A DNA stretch of 64,000 bases from Aeoliella straminimaris (GCF_024054565.1 NZ_JAMXLR010000062.1:1-64000); one strand, 5' to 3'. Shown: positions 36,568 through 46,800, counted from the stretch's first letter. The notes: generated by a model not told the origin, from the letters alone. Program-made: numbers and translations.

Positions 36568-37004
36568 GCCACACTGCAGTAGCTATATCCCGACTCGGTG
36601 CGATTGTGACGGGCAAGACGCCGAGCACCAACAACGCAGCTTTCTTCGACGGACAGTACTCCTTTGTGACGCCGTCAGATCTAGACTGGCGAACGTACTA
36701 CTGTCGGTCCACAGAGCGAACAGTAACTGACAGTGCAAGACAATCGTATGGCAGTAAATTCGTTCCGGCGAAATCAGTCATGGTAACCTGCATCGGAAAC
36801 ACGATCGGCAAGTGTGCCATTTCAGCGAATGACTGCCTAACCAATCAGCAAATCAACACCATCGTCCCAGGGGATGGCATTGATCCACTGTTCGTCTATT
36901 ACTTGCTCGTTCACAATACACCCTTGATACGTGGGGTCGGATTGGGTGGTGGTGCTGCAACGCCGAGCTTGAAGACGACTTTGGGAGAGAAGTGGTTCAC
37001 CTGA
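36564..37004 (+). CDS. hsdS: type I RM specificity subunit, 5' fragment (TRD1), cut by an inversion
   Basis: The 146-residue frame is the first target-recognition domain of an S subunit (SRLGAIVTGKTPSTNNAAFF, FVPAKSVMVTCIGNTIGKCA, NQQINTIVPG, GGGAATPSL). The homology stops at residue ~136 (codon TTG at 36969). The final codons are a chance read-through of inverted sequence. The missing central helix and TRD2 are on the opposite strand at 42258-43073. Joined at the 5-bp repeat CTTGA, the two halves give one in-frame S subunit. Alone, this piece lacks the conserved helices that bind HsdM. It starts in an ATGA overlap with hsdM. Confidence 0.9.
   Translation: MSHTAVAISRLGAIVTGKTPSTNNAAFFDGQYSFVTPSDLDWRTYYCRSTERTVTDSARQSYGSKFVPAKSVMVTCIGNTIGKCAISANDCLTNQQINTIVPGDGIDPLFVYYLLVHNTPLIRGVGLGGGAATPSLKTTLGEKWFT
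36968..36972. repeat. left breakpoint of a ~6.1-kb inversion (CTTGA)
   Basis: CTTGA here and its complement TCAAG at 43070-43074 mark the two ends. Flanking bases differ, so the inverted repeat visible is only five bases long. Both genes cut at these points go back in frame when the segment is flipped. This is evidence for the junctions, not for the enzyme that made them. Confidence 0.8.
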
Positions 37005-37205
37005 GTCTCATGCCTCCAGCAGACTTCATTTTCTCGAAATAGCCGACAATGTCAGCGAGGTCAGACCCGGCGGTACTAGTAGGACCGCCTTGCCTCCAAG
37101 GTGGTAGCCGGCAGCGTACGGGCTCTGGTGATGTCGAGTTGTTGAGTCTCGAATTCAGACATTGTTTATGATTCTCAACGGAGTCGGCGGGGTATGATTC
37201 GATCT
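37005..37205. other. spacer between the hsdS fragment and hsdR 3' end
   Basis: In the present arrangement this is a convergent gap. Read on the minus strand after re-inversion, it is the spacer between hsdR and the GIY-YIG gene, whose likely GTG start falls at 37000-36998. A GGAGG lies about 14 nt before it. Confidence 0.5.
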
Positions 37206-40200
37206 TTAGGCTGCCGACGTAGGCGAATAGTACGGCGACGGCAGATACGGGTACGACCGATAAACATGGCGATACACCTCTTCCGTGATCGTTTCAATCT
37301 CTTCCGGCTCGTAACTTTCTGGTAGCCCAGTCGAGTCGCTGTAGAGAAAGTCGTAGATCTCTTTATGCACCCCGTCGCGGGTGCTTTCTTTGTCCCGCCA
37401 CTGGTCGACCTTTAGCTTCTCATCCTTCAGTGTAGCGAGCAGATTGATCGCTACCTCCTTGATCCGCTTGATGTCGCGTGGCGTCAGGCTGTCTTTTTTG
37501 AGCAGGTCGAACATGGCGAGCGACTCTTCGTCGAGCCCCTCACGCATCGCGCGGTGCTCCTCCTCGCTCAATTCTTGCGTCAACCTCAACAGCGCCTCGA
37601 ACGTCCGCTCGATGGTCAGGCGATCCTTCTCGCGGTTGTACTCCGAAACGATCTGTTCGTAGTGCTGCTGGAAGTCCGTGCGAAGGGGATTGGCCGCCAA
37701 TAGTTTCTGCAGTCGATTCTCCACCGCCTGCCGCAGGTCCTGCACCGTGCTGTTCTGCCGGTTGCTGCGCTGGAACTCCTGCCGAAGTCGATCAAAGTCG
37801 ATTCGGCTGATGTCATAAGGCTCCGATTCGACACTCGCCTCGGGGCGGGTGCCAATTGCCTCGTCTACTTCTTCGTGCAGGCGCTGGATGATACTCGAGA
37901 TGTCCGCCTGCTCGCGATCGGACTCGAGCGATTTGTAAACGATGTTGATCGCATCACGGTCTGGCCGGTAGGCTTTCACTCCATCGACGGTCAGGCACGC
38001 CTTAAATTTCTGAAACGCTTGGCGACACAGCACCTCGAATCGCTTGCGGCTTTCGTCGTTCTCGTTCGCAGCCTCCTTGCACTTGCGGATCGCTGCGTTG
38101 CGAGCGAAGCCGGTGGCGTTCTTCACTTCGTCCAGCGATGCCGAACGCTCGTCGAGGAACTGCCGTACTAGCGCGATTGCCTCCGCCAACTCAGCCAGCA
38201 AGTCCTCCTCGGGCTTGGCGGGATCGATCTCTTCGGGCGGTTCGCCTTCGTGATGTCCGGCAAAGGTGGCGAGCGCTTTCCGTAAGTGCCTCAGGATACC
38301 GCAGTAGTCGACGATCAAGCCGTTGTTCTTGCCCTCATACACACGGTTGGCCCTGGCAATCGCCTGCATCAGCGTGTGAGCTTTGAGCGGCTTGTCCAGG
38401 TACAGCGTCGATAGGCACGGAACGTCAAAGCCCGTCAGCCACATTGCGCAGACGATGGCAATTCGGAACGGATGGTCAGGATGCTTGAAGGCGTCTTCCA
38501 AGTCCATCCGTTGCAGGTTACGGAACTCGGGCTTGTTGCGCATGGCCTCGGGTAGCTCGATCCCTTCCTTGACCAGTCGGCGGTGCGGGGTGATGTCGAT
38601 GTCCCACTGGCGGAACTTGGCTACCTCGCCTTGTTCCTCACTGACCACCACGGCAGCTCGGGTCTCCCGCATCCAGTTGATCTGTCGCTGAAGGTAAAGT
38701 GCTTCTTGCTCGTCGGTCGCTGCCCTCTCTTCTTGTTCGAGTTCGACGATCCGCTCGTCCCAGTACTTAGTGATCAACTCGTGCATCCGCACACAGGTAA
38801 CCTTATCGATGCACACCAGCATCGCCTTGCCGGTCTCCCAAGAGGTCGAGTAGTGCTGCACCAAATCCCTGGCTACCTGCTCCAGCCGCCTGCTGGCCGT
38901 GATCACGTGGTAGTCTCGCTTTAGTTCTCGCTCCAGCTTCTGCTGCACCTCCAGTTCGTCTGCAAGCTCATCCTGAAGGTTGTCGATCACATTGGCGACC
39001 CGATCGTTGAGATCGCCAACGTCGATCCCCAACTTCTCCCCACGGGCGTCGTAGAACAGCGGCATAGTCGCCCCGTCGTCCACCGCCTGTTGAAAGTCGT
39101 AGGTGGAAACATAGTCGCCGAACACCCGCTTGGTAATCTCGTCGCTGGCGAACAGCGGCGTGCCGGTGAACCCTATGTAACTGGCGTTGGGCAGCGCATC
39201 GCGCATGTTCAGTGCGAGCGTGCCGTACTGGGTGCGGTGCGCCTCGTCGGTGATCACGATAAGATCGTCCCGCTCGGTGTAGGCGTCGCCATCGGCAATC
39301 TCCTGGTTGAACTTCTGAATCAGTGAGAACACGTACTTCTTGTGCTGGGCAAGCAACTGTGTCAGGTTCGGGCCACTTCCCGATCGGCAGGGGTCCTTGT
39401 CGTTGTCCACGACGCCACAGCCGGCGAACGTCTGGTAGATCTGGGAGTCGAGGTCCACTCGGTCGGTCAGGATGACGAACGTAAAGTTGCCGCCAAGCTT
39501 CCGGTGGACCTTGCGAGTGAAGAACACCATCGAGTAGCTCTTGCCCGACCCCTGGGTGTGCCAGAAGACGCCCAACTTGCCATCCAGCGCTTTGCGGTCG
39601 CGGACCGATTGCACCGCACGATTCACTCCCAGGAACTGATGGTTGCGGGCGATGATCTTGATCGTCCTGCCCGCCGACGTATCGAACATGATGAAGTTCT
39701 CGACATAGTCGATCAGGTTCTGTTTGGTGCATATGCCTTTGAGCAATGTCTCCATATCGACAACGCCGGGCTCTCCCTCCGCCAGCCGTTTCCATTCGAG
39801 GAAGTGCTCCCAGCGGCTGGTGAGCGAGCCGATTTTTCCCTGGTCGCCATTACCGAACATCACAATGGCGTTGTGATGGAACAAATGCGGAATCGTATCG
39901 AGGTAATCCGAAAAGTTCTGCTCGAAAGCGGTCTTTAGGTTCTTGTGAATGTTCTTACATTCGATGAACAACAATGGCAGGCCATTCACGAAGCCCACGA
40001 TGTCGGCCCGCCGGCGGTAGAGATCGCCGCGGATCCAGAGCTCACGAACGCAGAGAAAATCGTTCTTCAGTGGATCGTCGTAATTGATCACGCGGAGCCG
40101 TTCGCGGACTCGCTCCCCCTCCTCGTTTCGGTAAGAGACTTCCACGCGATTGCGGATCAGAGCGTATTTTTCCTCGTTGGTCGCCACCAGCGACTGCGAC

Positions 40201-40454
40201 GCCACCACGGCCGTGAGCTGCCGCACCGCGTCGTCGTACACCGTATCGGGGAGGCCCGGGTTAAACTCGACCAGCTTCTCCCGCAGCGTCCGCTTGAGCA
40301 CCACTTCGCGGTCGCTATCGCGGCCCAACAGGCTGTTGGGGCCGAAGTCCTCGTTGTTGTAGGCGTAGACCGATTTCCAGCCGAGGTCCGACTCCAGGTA
40401 CTCGGCGGTGGTTCGTTGGACGAGAGAGTCTTCGTTGTACGGTTCCGCTGCCAT
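37206..40454 (-). CDS. hsdR: type I restriction-modification system, R subunit
   Basis: This is a 1082-residue translocase and endonuclease subunit. The N-terminal nuclease core has FIECKN near residue 165. Two RecA-like domains follow with Walker A (TQGSGKSYSM near 300) and the DEAH-type box ITDEAHRTQYG near 400. Motif VI-like sequence is at MQAIARANRVYEGKNNG. The C-terminal helical part contacts M and S. The gene is full length. Its direction is opposite to hsdM because it lies inside the inverted segment; before the inversion it would follow the ATPase gene downstream of hsdS. Confidence 0.96.
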   Translation of the reverse strand: MAAEPYNEDSLVQRTTAEYLESDLGWKSVYAYNNEDFGPNSLLGRDSDREVVLKRTLREKLVEFNPGLPDTVYDDAVRQLTAVVASQSLVATNEEKYALIRNRVEVSYRNEEGERVRERLRVINYDDPLKNDFLCVRELWIRGDLYRRRADIVGFVNGLPLLFIECKNIHKNLKTAFEQNFSDYLDTIPHLFHHNAIVMFGNGDQGKIGSLTSRWEHFLEWKRLAEGEPGVVDMETLLKGICTKQNLIDYVENFIMFDTSAGRTIKIIARNHQFLGVNRAVQSVRDRKALDGKLGVFWHTQGSGKSYSMVFFTRKVHRKLGGNFTFVILTDRVDLDSQIYQTFAGCGVVDNDKDPCRSGSGPNLTQLLAQHKKYVFSLIQKFNQEIADGDAYTERDDLIVITDEAHRTQYGTLALNMRDALPNASYIGFTGTPLFASDEITKRVFGDYVSTYDFQQAVDDGATMPLFYDARGEKLGIDVGDLNDRVANVIDNLQDELADELEVQQKLERELKRDYHVITASRRLEQVARDLVQHYSTSWETGKAMLVCIDKVTCVRMHELITKYWDERIVELEQEERAATDEQEALYLQRQINWMRETRAAVVVSEEQGEVAKFRQWDIDITPHRRLVKEGIELPEAMRNKPEFRNLQRMDLEDAFKHPDHPFRIAIVCAMWLTGFDVPCLSTLYLDKPLKAHTLMQAIARANRVYEGKNNGLIVDYCGILRHLRKALATFAGHHEGEPPEEIDPAKPEEDLLAELAEAIALVRQFLDERSASLDEVKNATGFARNAAIRKCKEAANENDESRKRFEVLCRQAFQKFKACLTVDGVKAYRPDRDAINIVYKSLESDREQADISSIIQRLHEEVDEAIGTRPEASVESEPYDISRIDFDRLRQEFQRSNRQNSTVQDLRQAVENRLQKLLAANPLRTDFQQHYEQIVSEYNREKDRLTIERTFEALLRLTQELSEEEHRAMREGLDEESLAMFDLLKKDSLTPRDIKRIKEVAINLLATLKDEKLKVDQWRDKESTRDGVHKEIYDFLYSDSTGLPESYEPEEIETITEEVYRHVYRSYPYLPSPYYSPTSAA

Positions 40455-40617
40455 GGCGGCTTACCGATCGGCTAGGGGTTGAAACGTATCAACAGCTTAT
40501 TGACATTTGGTGGCAAAGTGTCGAAATCGCAAGTCCTTGTCACGCATGGACTTATGTGAGTTTTTGGTGTATCGGTATCGACAAACCCGCGGCTATTCAC
40601 CCCCAAAATCGTCGATA

Positions 40618-42261
40618 CTACTGTTCGCCTGGCCAGTACCTCCTGCCTCGCTTCTCGCCCTCTTTGCGAGTCTGCCCACCCTCGCAGAGCCGATCAAGAG
40701 CCGACTTCACTTTGCGGCGGTCGACTTCGGGGCCAATCCGTTCATGAATCTCGCCAATCGACGATCCAGGATACCGCCTGACATCCTCCTGCACCAACGC
40801 ATCAAGTCGGTGAGGCTCAATCCGCGCCAAGCTCGTCTGAGCCGGGAACTCCAGATCCCGGAGGATCTTGGGCGTCACGAAGTACCTTGTACCCTTAGTC
40901 TTTCCAGTCTGTCGCACAATGTCGAGTTTAAGCAGCCGACCAAGCCAAGGCGAAAGTTCGCTGACATCAGAAAGCTCCAATGCAGTGCACAGTTCGCGTG
41001 CGGACATCGCATCACGCTGCGCCAACAGCCCCAGGGTGATCTTCTCCCGCTGGCGTAGCTGATACACCTTATCGGCTTTCGCCAAGAAGTCGATGACCTC
41101 TGCTTTTACGATCTGTTTCTCGACAGTCACCTCTACTCGATCGGTCCCCTCCCGAATCTGGGGCACCGGCCGCCCTTGCGAGAGCAGTACTTCGTACAGC
41201 AGATCAAAGCCGCTGCCCTCGCGTTCCATGAGCTTCAGGTCGTGAAATACTCGAGCCAGTTCTGGATTTCGCCGAACCGATTGATGCAGAATATTTTGTG
41301 GCGTGACTCCAAGTGGCAACAACCCAGGATTCACGATCTCCAGGCGATCAGGATATAGATTGAGGTAAATGTCTCCGCGTTGAGTGTATGGACGATGGGC
41401 GATCGCGTTGACCAGCAACTCTCTCACAACCCGCTCGTCGAAAGCGGGTACCTGCTGCCGGAAGAGTCCGTCGGGGATCTCATACGTCTCTTGAAAAGCG
41501 CCCTCATTTCGCCACACCGAATCCACCAGTTGCATGGGCGAGCGAGTATGATCATCCCATGGTGTCTTGTTGATCTTTCGCCCCTCGGCGTCATACCGAA
41601 TGCACTGAATCGCCGGTGCTGATCCTAGACGCGCTCGATCTTCACGGCGGCCAACGCAGAGGATGCCCAAGTTGGTCAACTCGCTATCGATAGCGAGTAA
41701 ATAATGGTCCAGTAGTTCGTCTTCGGTCTTTTCTTTGACCGACTCCTTTACGCGATCCGAGCCGCGAATAGCTACAATGAATGCGGCCAGCAAATCAGGA
41801 TCCACCCGGTTGCGCGGCACACCTAATGAAGTTAGCGTCTCCCAGGGTTGGGCGTTGCGTTCGTTGAGCAACCGCTGAATATCTTCACCGATTAGAGGCT
41901 TGCAGGCATCGCCGACGCGGTGGTAGAAGCGGCCATCCGTGGTCGATGCGGGCGACGCGGACCGAGCGATGGTCACCTCCAGATACTCGCCGCCTGTGAT
42001 AGAAGATACATTTATTTCGACGGCAATCGTTACATTCACCGTCAACTCGCCAACACGTCGATGGATGGCCGTCAGTAGTTCCGGGTCGACCTTCTGACCA
42101 GCCGGCGGATCTTGCTGCCCATCTTCGATACCGATCAGAACCTGCCCGCCTTGTGCATTGGCGAAGCATACGCACGTTTTCGCCAGTTCAAGCCAGTCGG
42201 GGTTCTTCTTGGTCAGCATACCAAGTGAATTGAAGTCCCGATTCTGGCCCTCGCCGCTCAT
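40618..42261 (-). CDS. AlbA_2/Schlafen-type DNA-binding ATPase with HATPase_c_4 and winged helix
   Basis: This 547-residue protein has an N-terminal AlbA_2 (Schlafen-type) domain (FANAQGGQVLIGIEDGQQDP; FYHRVGDACKPL). A GHKL-like ATP-binding domain follows (VVRELLVNAIAHRPYTQRGD; LEIVNPGLLPLGV; REGSGFDLLYEVL) and the end is a winged-helix DNA-binding region. Such proteins are often found inside type I RM loci and their role there is not settled. Its start overlaps the hsdS stop (ATGA) and hsdR follows 163 nt downstream, so it belongs to the hsdS - ATPase - hsdR series. Confidence 0.88.
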   Translation of the reverse strand: MSGEGQNRDFNSLGMLTKKNPDWLELAKTCVCFANAQGGQVLIGIEDGQQDPPAGQKVDPELLTAIHRRVGELTVNVTIAVEINVSSITGGEYLEVTIARSASPASTTDGRFYHRVGDACKPLIGEDIQRLLNERNAQPWETLTSLGVPRNRVDPDLLAAFIVAIRGSDRVKESVKEKTEDELLDHYLLAIDSELTNLGILCVGRREDRARLGSAPAIQCIRYDAEGRKINKTPWDDHTRSPMQLVDSVWRNEGAFQETYEIPDGLFRQQVPAFDERVVRELLVNAIAHRPYTQRGDIYLNLYPDRLEIVNPGLLPLGVTPQNILHQSVRRNPELARVFHDLKLMEREGSGFDLLYEVLLSQGRPVPQIREGTDRVEVTVEKQIVKAEVIDFLAKADKVYQLRQREKITLGLLAQRDAMSARELCTALELSDVSELSPWLGRLLKLDIVRQTGKTKGTRYFVTPKILRDLEFPAQTSLARIEPHRLDALVQEDVRRYPGSSIGEIHERIGPEVDRRKVKSALDRLCEGGQTRKEGEKRGRRYWPGEQ

Positions 42262-43073
42262 ACCGCAATCTCCCCATTCATTAGCCTTGGAAGAAGTATG
42301 TCTCGGGCAGCCGAAAGCTTGCGATTAGAATCGAGAAGGTCCTTTATCTGCTCATAAATTGGCTCCGCGTGGTCCTCAAACATTTCGACCAATGAAGACG
42401 TCGGCGTGAGTACCGTCATCATCTTTAAATGAGACGGTCCATAGTTCAGTTGGGCCGCACCTGTAGCCATAGATCGTGCCTGGTCGATGAAGTCGCCGTG
42501 TTTCAGATACGCCTTCAAGAACCACTTCTTCATATTGGACTTCGGGCGCATGCGGATAAGACTTGTATTCAGCATTACTGGCAAATGACAAGCCCTGATT
42601 GTTACCAAACGTCCCAGCGTTCCGGAACTTGATACCACGTGATCGTCCGCCTCGAGCAAGAAGTGCTGGTAGCGCGCCTCGACTTCTGATTCATCAATGC
42701 ACTTTGCCTTTGACAGGTCGATTTCGTCATCTGCAAATGTCCTTATATTCAGAAAAGGGATGCCAGCATCTCTGTACTGATGGTTTCTCAGCCCAGGTCC
42801 CTCTTTGAAGTCTACGAGCTCTGGAAAAGGCTTCCGCTCCCACCCCTCCGGCACGCCGTCCACGATCTTGACGTGCTCATGCCCGGGGAAGCGGAGGTGG
42901 ACGAACCATTCCTTGTACAACAGCCGCGCCGACTGCTCCAAAAGCTCAATCCGCCGCCGGTTGTTTTCGATCAGATCGTCGTAGGCAGAGAGGACTCTCC
43001 CGATCTCCGGCCAACTCGCTTTCGGGGGAACCGAAAGTGTGATATTGGAAAAGGAACTTTTGTTAAGGATCAA
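42258..43073 (-). CDS. hsdS: type I RM specificity subunit, 3' part (central helix, TRD2, end helix)
   Basis: This fragment, 271 residues, carries the homologous part from the end of TRD1 (LNKSSFSNITLSVPP). Then come the conserved central helix (LSAYDDLIENNRRRIELLEQ), WFVHLRFPGHEHV, a second recognition domain and the final helix (SNRKLSAARDILLPRLMNGE). It begins at codon TTG 43073, the same codon at which the 5' part at 36969-36971 ends in homology, and TAG is in frame two codons upstream. Joined, the halves make a normal S subunit. As it stands, the piece has two helices around one TRD, like known half-S subunits that can dimerise. It is coupled to the ATPase gene through an ATGA overlap. 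Confidence 0.9.
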   Translation of the reverse strand: MILNKSSFSNITLSVPPKASWPEIGRVLSAYDDLIENNRRRIELLEQSARLLYKEWFVHLRFPGHEHVKIVDGVPEGWERKPFPELVDFKEGPGLRNHQYRDAGIPFLNIRTFADDEIDLSKAKCIDESEVEARYQHFLLEADDHVVSSSGTLGRLVTIRACHLPVMLNTSLIRMRPKSNMKKWFLKAYLKHGDFIDQARSMATGAAQLNYGPSHLKMMTVLTPTSSLVEMFEDHAEPIYEQIKDLLDSNRKLSAARDILLPRLMNGEIAV

Positions 43074-43770
43074 GTACTATGTGTACCTATACATCGACCC
43101 CCGCAACGAGCAGGTGTTTTACATCGGTAAGGGCAAGGGGAACAGGGCTTTCGTGCACCTGAAGGGAACGCGCGACAACGATAAGGTGCGACGGATTACC
43201 GAGTTGCGCAAGCTCAATTTGGAACCGCGGATCGAGATACTCAAGTACGGTCTTACCGAAAAGGAAGCGCTGCTGGTTGAGGCCACGGCCATCGATCTGT
43301 TGGACATCTCCAACCTCACCAATGCAGCCCGTGGGCATGGATCGCGGTACGGCGCACGAGCCAGTGTGCAGGAGATTGCCGATCGGCTGGATGCCCGCCC
43401 CATCAAAATTACCGAGCCGGTACTGCTGGTGAACATCAGCAGGGCGTTTCACTACGGTATGTCGGCCGTGGAGCTATATGACGCAACGAGAAGTGCCTGG
43501 CGGCTAGGCAACAAGCGTGTGGAAGTGGAATATGCACTGCCGGTGTATCAGGGCAACGTGCGTGAAGTGTATCAGGTGACCAGTTGGCTGCCCGGTGGAT
43601 CGTCCCTGCGAAACGACGACTACCACGGCAAACGCGGCAGTGGTCCCAGCCGCTGGGAATTCGTCGGCATCCTGGCACCCGAAGAGATTCGACGGAAGTA
43701 CCTGAATCGCTCGGTGGAGAAGTACTTTAAGCAGGGCAGTCAGAATCCGGTGAAGTACGTGAATTGCTGA
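43039..43770 (+). CDS. GIY-YIG-type (LEM-3-like) protein, N-terminus altered by the inversion
   Basis: This protein has the GIY-YIG-type nuclease start YYVYLYIDPRNEQVFYIGKG followed by KGNRAFVHL. That pattern, with Glu/Arg-rich helices after it (VRRITELRKLNLEPRIEILK), is typical of LEM-3-like and related small nucleases. The C-terminal domain of about 130 residues is not recognised. The present first 11 codons (GTG 43039 to 43071) come from antisense hsdS sequence. Flipping the 36968-43074 segment instead gives GTG 37000 and NHFSPKVVF in frame before KYYVYL. It would be the last gene of the RM series. Its 3' end overlaps the frame of the giant protein only in unlikely starts. Confidence 0.78.
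   Translation: MILEKELLLRIKYYVYLYIDPRNEQVFYIGKGKGNRAFVHLKGTRDNDKVRRITELRKLNLEPRIEILKYGLTEKEALLVEATAIDLLDISNLTNAARGHGSRYGARASVQEIADRLDARPIKITEPVLLVNISRAFHYGMSAVELYDATRSAWRLGNKRVEVEYALPVYQGNVREVYQVTSWLPGGSSLRNDDYHGKRGSGPSRWEFVGILAPEEIRRKYLNRSVEKYFKQGSQNPVKYVNC
43070..43074. repeat. right breakpoint of the ~6.1-kb inversion (TCAAG)
   Basis: This is the complement of CTTGA at 36968-36972. On the left of it the minus strand enters hsdS; on the right the plus strand enters the GIY-YIG gene at codon AAG 43072. Both genes join in frame to sequence at the left breakpoint. Confidence 0.8.
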
Positions 43771-43874
43771 CCCGTAGCGCAAGTTTCCATAAGTTTGACG
43801 TTAGTCCTCTCGGGGTGTTATGTTCCGGTCTGGCAAACAGATCTCTTCTCGGGACATCGATCGCGGGGGTAAGC

Positions 43875-46800
43875 ATGGCTGGGCGGGATCGGATGTGGCA
43901 GCAGGGCGCGAAGCCGGGACGTCGTCGTGGCGAGCAGGCAACGCTATCACCATCTCGACGAATGAACTTCGAGGTGCTCGAAGATCGTCGCCTCCTGGCG
44001 GTCGATTTTGGAGATGCCCCAGACCAGGGCGTGGGCACGGGGCCGCTCGACTACCAGACCTTAGCGATTGACGGTGGTCCCCAGCATGCCATAATCGCGG
44101 GGCTTCATATCGGAGCCACCGTCGACGCCGAAGACGGTCTGCTGCAGGGGCTCTTGGCCGACGCGGATGACATCGATTCAGCGCTGCCGGACGACGAAGA
44201 CGGCGTCGCCCGGCCGCTCAGAAGCCTGGTCCTGACGACGGGCACCGTACCCCGCGTTGGGCTTTGGGTTACCAACACAACCGGCGTTGCCGCCACGCTG
44301 TACGGGTGGATCGACTACAACGGCGACGGACTGTTTGACAGTGCCGCAGAACGGGCGTTCATCGTGATTCCTGACGGGACGGTGGCCCAGATGGCGACAC
44401 TGGAGTTCCCTGCGGTTCCCCTCGATGCCGTCCAATCGACCTACGCTCGGTTTCGACTGAGTACCGACGCTGCGGCATCAGCTCCAACGGGCGCGGCCAG
44501 CGATGGGGAGGTCGAAGACTATCGAGTAAGCATCTTGCGTCCGACCGATGGCTCCGTTGATCCGAGTGCTACGATCGAAATCGGCGGTGGTAGCCAAGGG
44601 CTCTTGCTCGAAGAGGCCGATTACTTCGGAGGCTCGACGGCGAATATTGGTGATCTCGACGGCGATGGAGTGGTGGACGTAGCGGTTGGTGCTACGGGCG
44701 ACGACACGGGAGGACAGCGAAGTGGAGCAGTGTACGTCTTGTTCATGAACCCTGACGGGACCGTCAAGAGCCATAGCAAGATCGCCCATAACACAGGGGG
44801 TGGCCCCTCTTTGTCAAGCTATGATCAATTTGGCCGCTCGATTGCCGCAGTGGGTGACTTAAATGGGGATGGGATTGTCGACCTGGCTATTGGCGCAAAC
44901 AACGATCGCACGGGCGGAGCAAGTCGCGGCGCCGTCTACATTCTTCTTATGAACTCGGACGGCACCGTCGGTTCCACCACCAAAATAGCTAGTGGACTGA
45001 ATGGTGCCCCTCCGCTGGCCAATAACGACAGGTTCGGGTGGGCGGTAACTCCCTTAGGAGATTTTGACGGCGATGGAATTGATGATCTTGCGGTAGGTTC
45101 ACTTACCGACAGCACGGGTGGCAGCGATCGCGGCGCTGTCCACCTTCTGATGCTCAATAGCGATGGATCCGTGAAGAACTTCCAAAAGATTGCCAGCAAC
45201 GTCGGAGGTGGTCCGGCGCTCGCAAACGGCGACTACTTTGGGCGCTCAATGGTGGCGGTGGGAGACCTCAACGGTGACCAGACGACGGAACTGGTAGTTG
45301 GCGCGGTGCTGGACGACACGGGGGGAACGAATCGAGGTGCCCTGTACGTGCTCTATCTCGAACAAGATGGCACCGTCGCTACCTACACGAAGATCGCCAG
45401 CAATCTGAACGGCGGTCCTGCGCTAAATGACGGCGATTCCTTTGGTTTCGCGGTAGATGCCATAGGCGACGCAGACGGTGATGGGATTGTAGACCTGGCC
45501 GTCGGGGCGGCCTATGACGATACGGCGGGAATCGATCGCGGTGCCGTCTACCTGCTTTCCCTCCATGAAGATGGCTCCGTCGGAGTCATCAACAAGGTGG
45601 CTAGTGGCATCTCTGGCGGCCCCGTGTTGCCGGATGGTCACAACTTTGGATCAGGGGTCTCATCGCTGGGGGATTTAAACGGCGATGGGGTGATGGATCT
45701 CATTGTCAGTGGAGAGTTGAGCGATTTGGGCGGCACGAATAGTGGAGCAGCGCATGTTCTCTTCTTGAATGATGCCAATGCACCTCCCGTCTTTAGCTCT
45801 GTGAACTCGGTCAGCGTCCCGGAAAACTCGACAGCAGTCCTCAGTGTAACTGCTACAGACAAAGACCTGCCCCAGCAGGTGGTGAGTTTCTCGCTTGCAG
45901 GCGGCGCGGATGCAGGCATGTTCGAGATCTCCCGCGGTGGCGATTTGGTCTTCCTGACGGCCCCCGATTTTGATGTACCAGCCGATGTCAACGGCAACAA
46001 TGTCTACGAAGTGACAGTGGAAGCCAGCGATGGTGCTGGGGGAGTCGCCCAGCAGGCGATTGAGGTGACCGTCACGTCGACGATTGCTATTGATACGCTG
46101 GTAGATGAAGCTGACGGTAGTATCGTGGATGGCGATATTTCGCTCCGCGACGCGATTGCTCTGGCCCCCGCAGATACAACGATCAGCTTTGCTGTGAACG
46201 GAGTGATCGAGCTCAATTCTGTCCTCGGCGAGTTAGTGATTGACTCCGATCGCAATATTGTTGGTCCCGGTAGTGGTCTGCTGACCATCGATGCGGGTAA
46301 CGGCCTGGACGGAGTGTCATCAACTGCGGACGGGTTTCGCGTTCTACGTATTGACGATGGCGATGCCGGCAACATGAGCCAGGTGCGGCTTGAAGGTTTA
46401 ACGCTAACCGGTGGCGACTTGCCCGTTGCCCAGAATGGAGGCGGCCTGCTGTCGAGAGAGTCGCTTACGCTTGCAGATGTCGTCTTGTCGGACAACTATG
46501 CCAGCAACGATGGTGGGGCTATCTACAGCTCCGGCGGCAGCCTTCTGCTCCAGCGCAGCCGCATAACAGGCAATATCGCGAACCAGTCAGGAGGGGGATT
46601 GGCGATCGTGGCTGGCGATGCCGACCTGCAAACGACAACGATCGACGCAAATACGGCACACGGCAATGGCGGCGGAATCTATGCTCGATCGGTCAATACT
46701 GCTATCGAGGCCACTACGATCAGCGGAAACACCGCTGATAACAGCGGGGGCGGAGTATTCTTCTTTGACGATACCTTCTCGATGGTCTACCAGTTGCATG

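Noticed and set aside
36968..37004. A frameshift explanation for the short hsdS
   Set aside because: Other frames after the break do not continue the S subunit beyond a few chance residues, while the antisense of 42258-43073 continues it exactly at the same codon.
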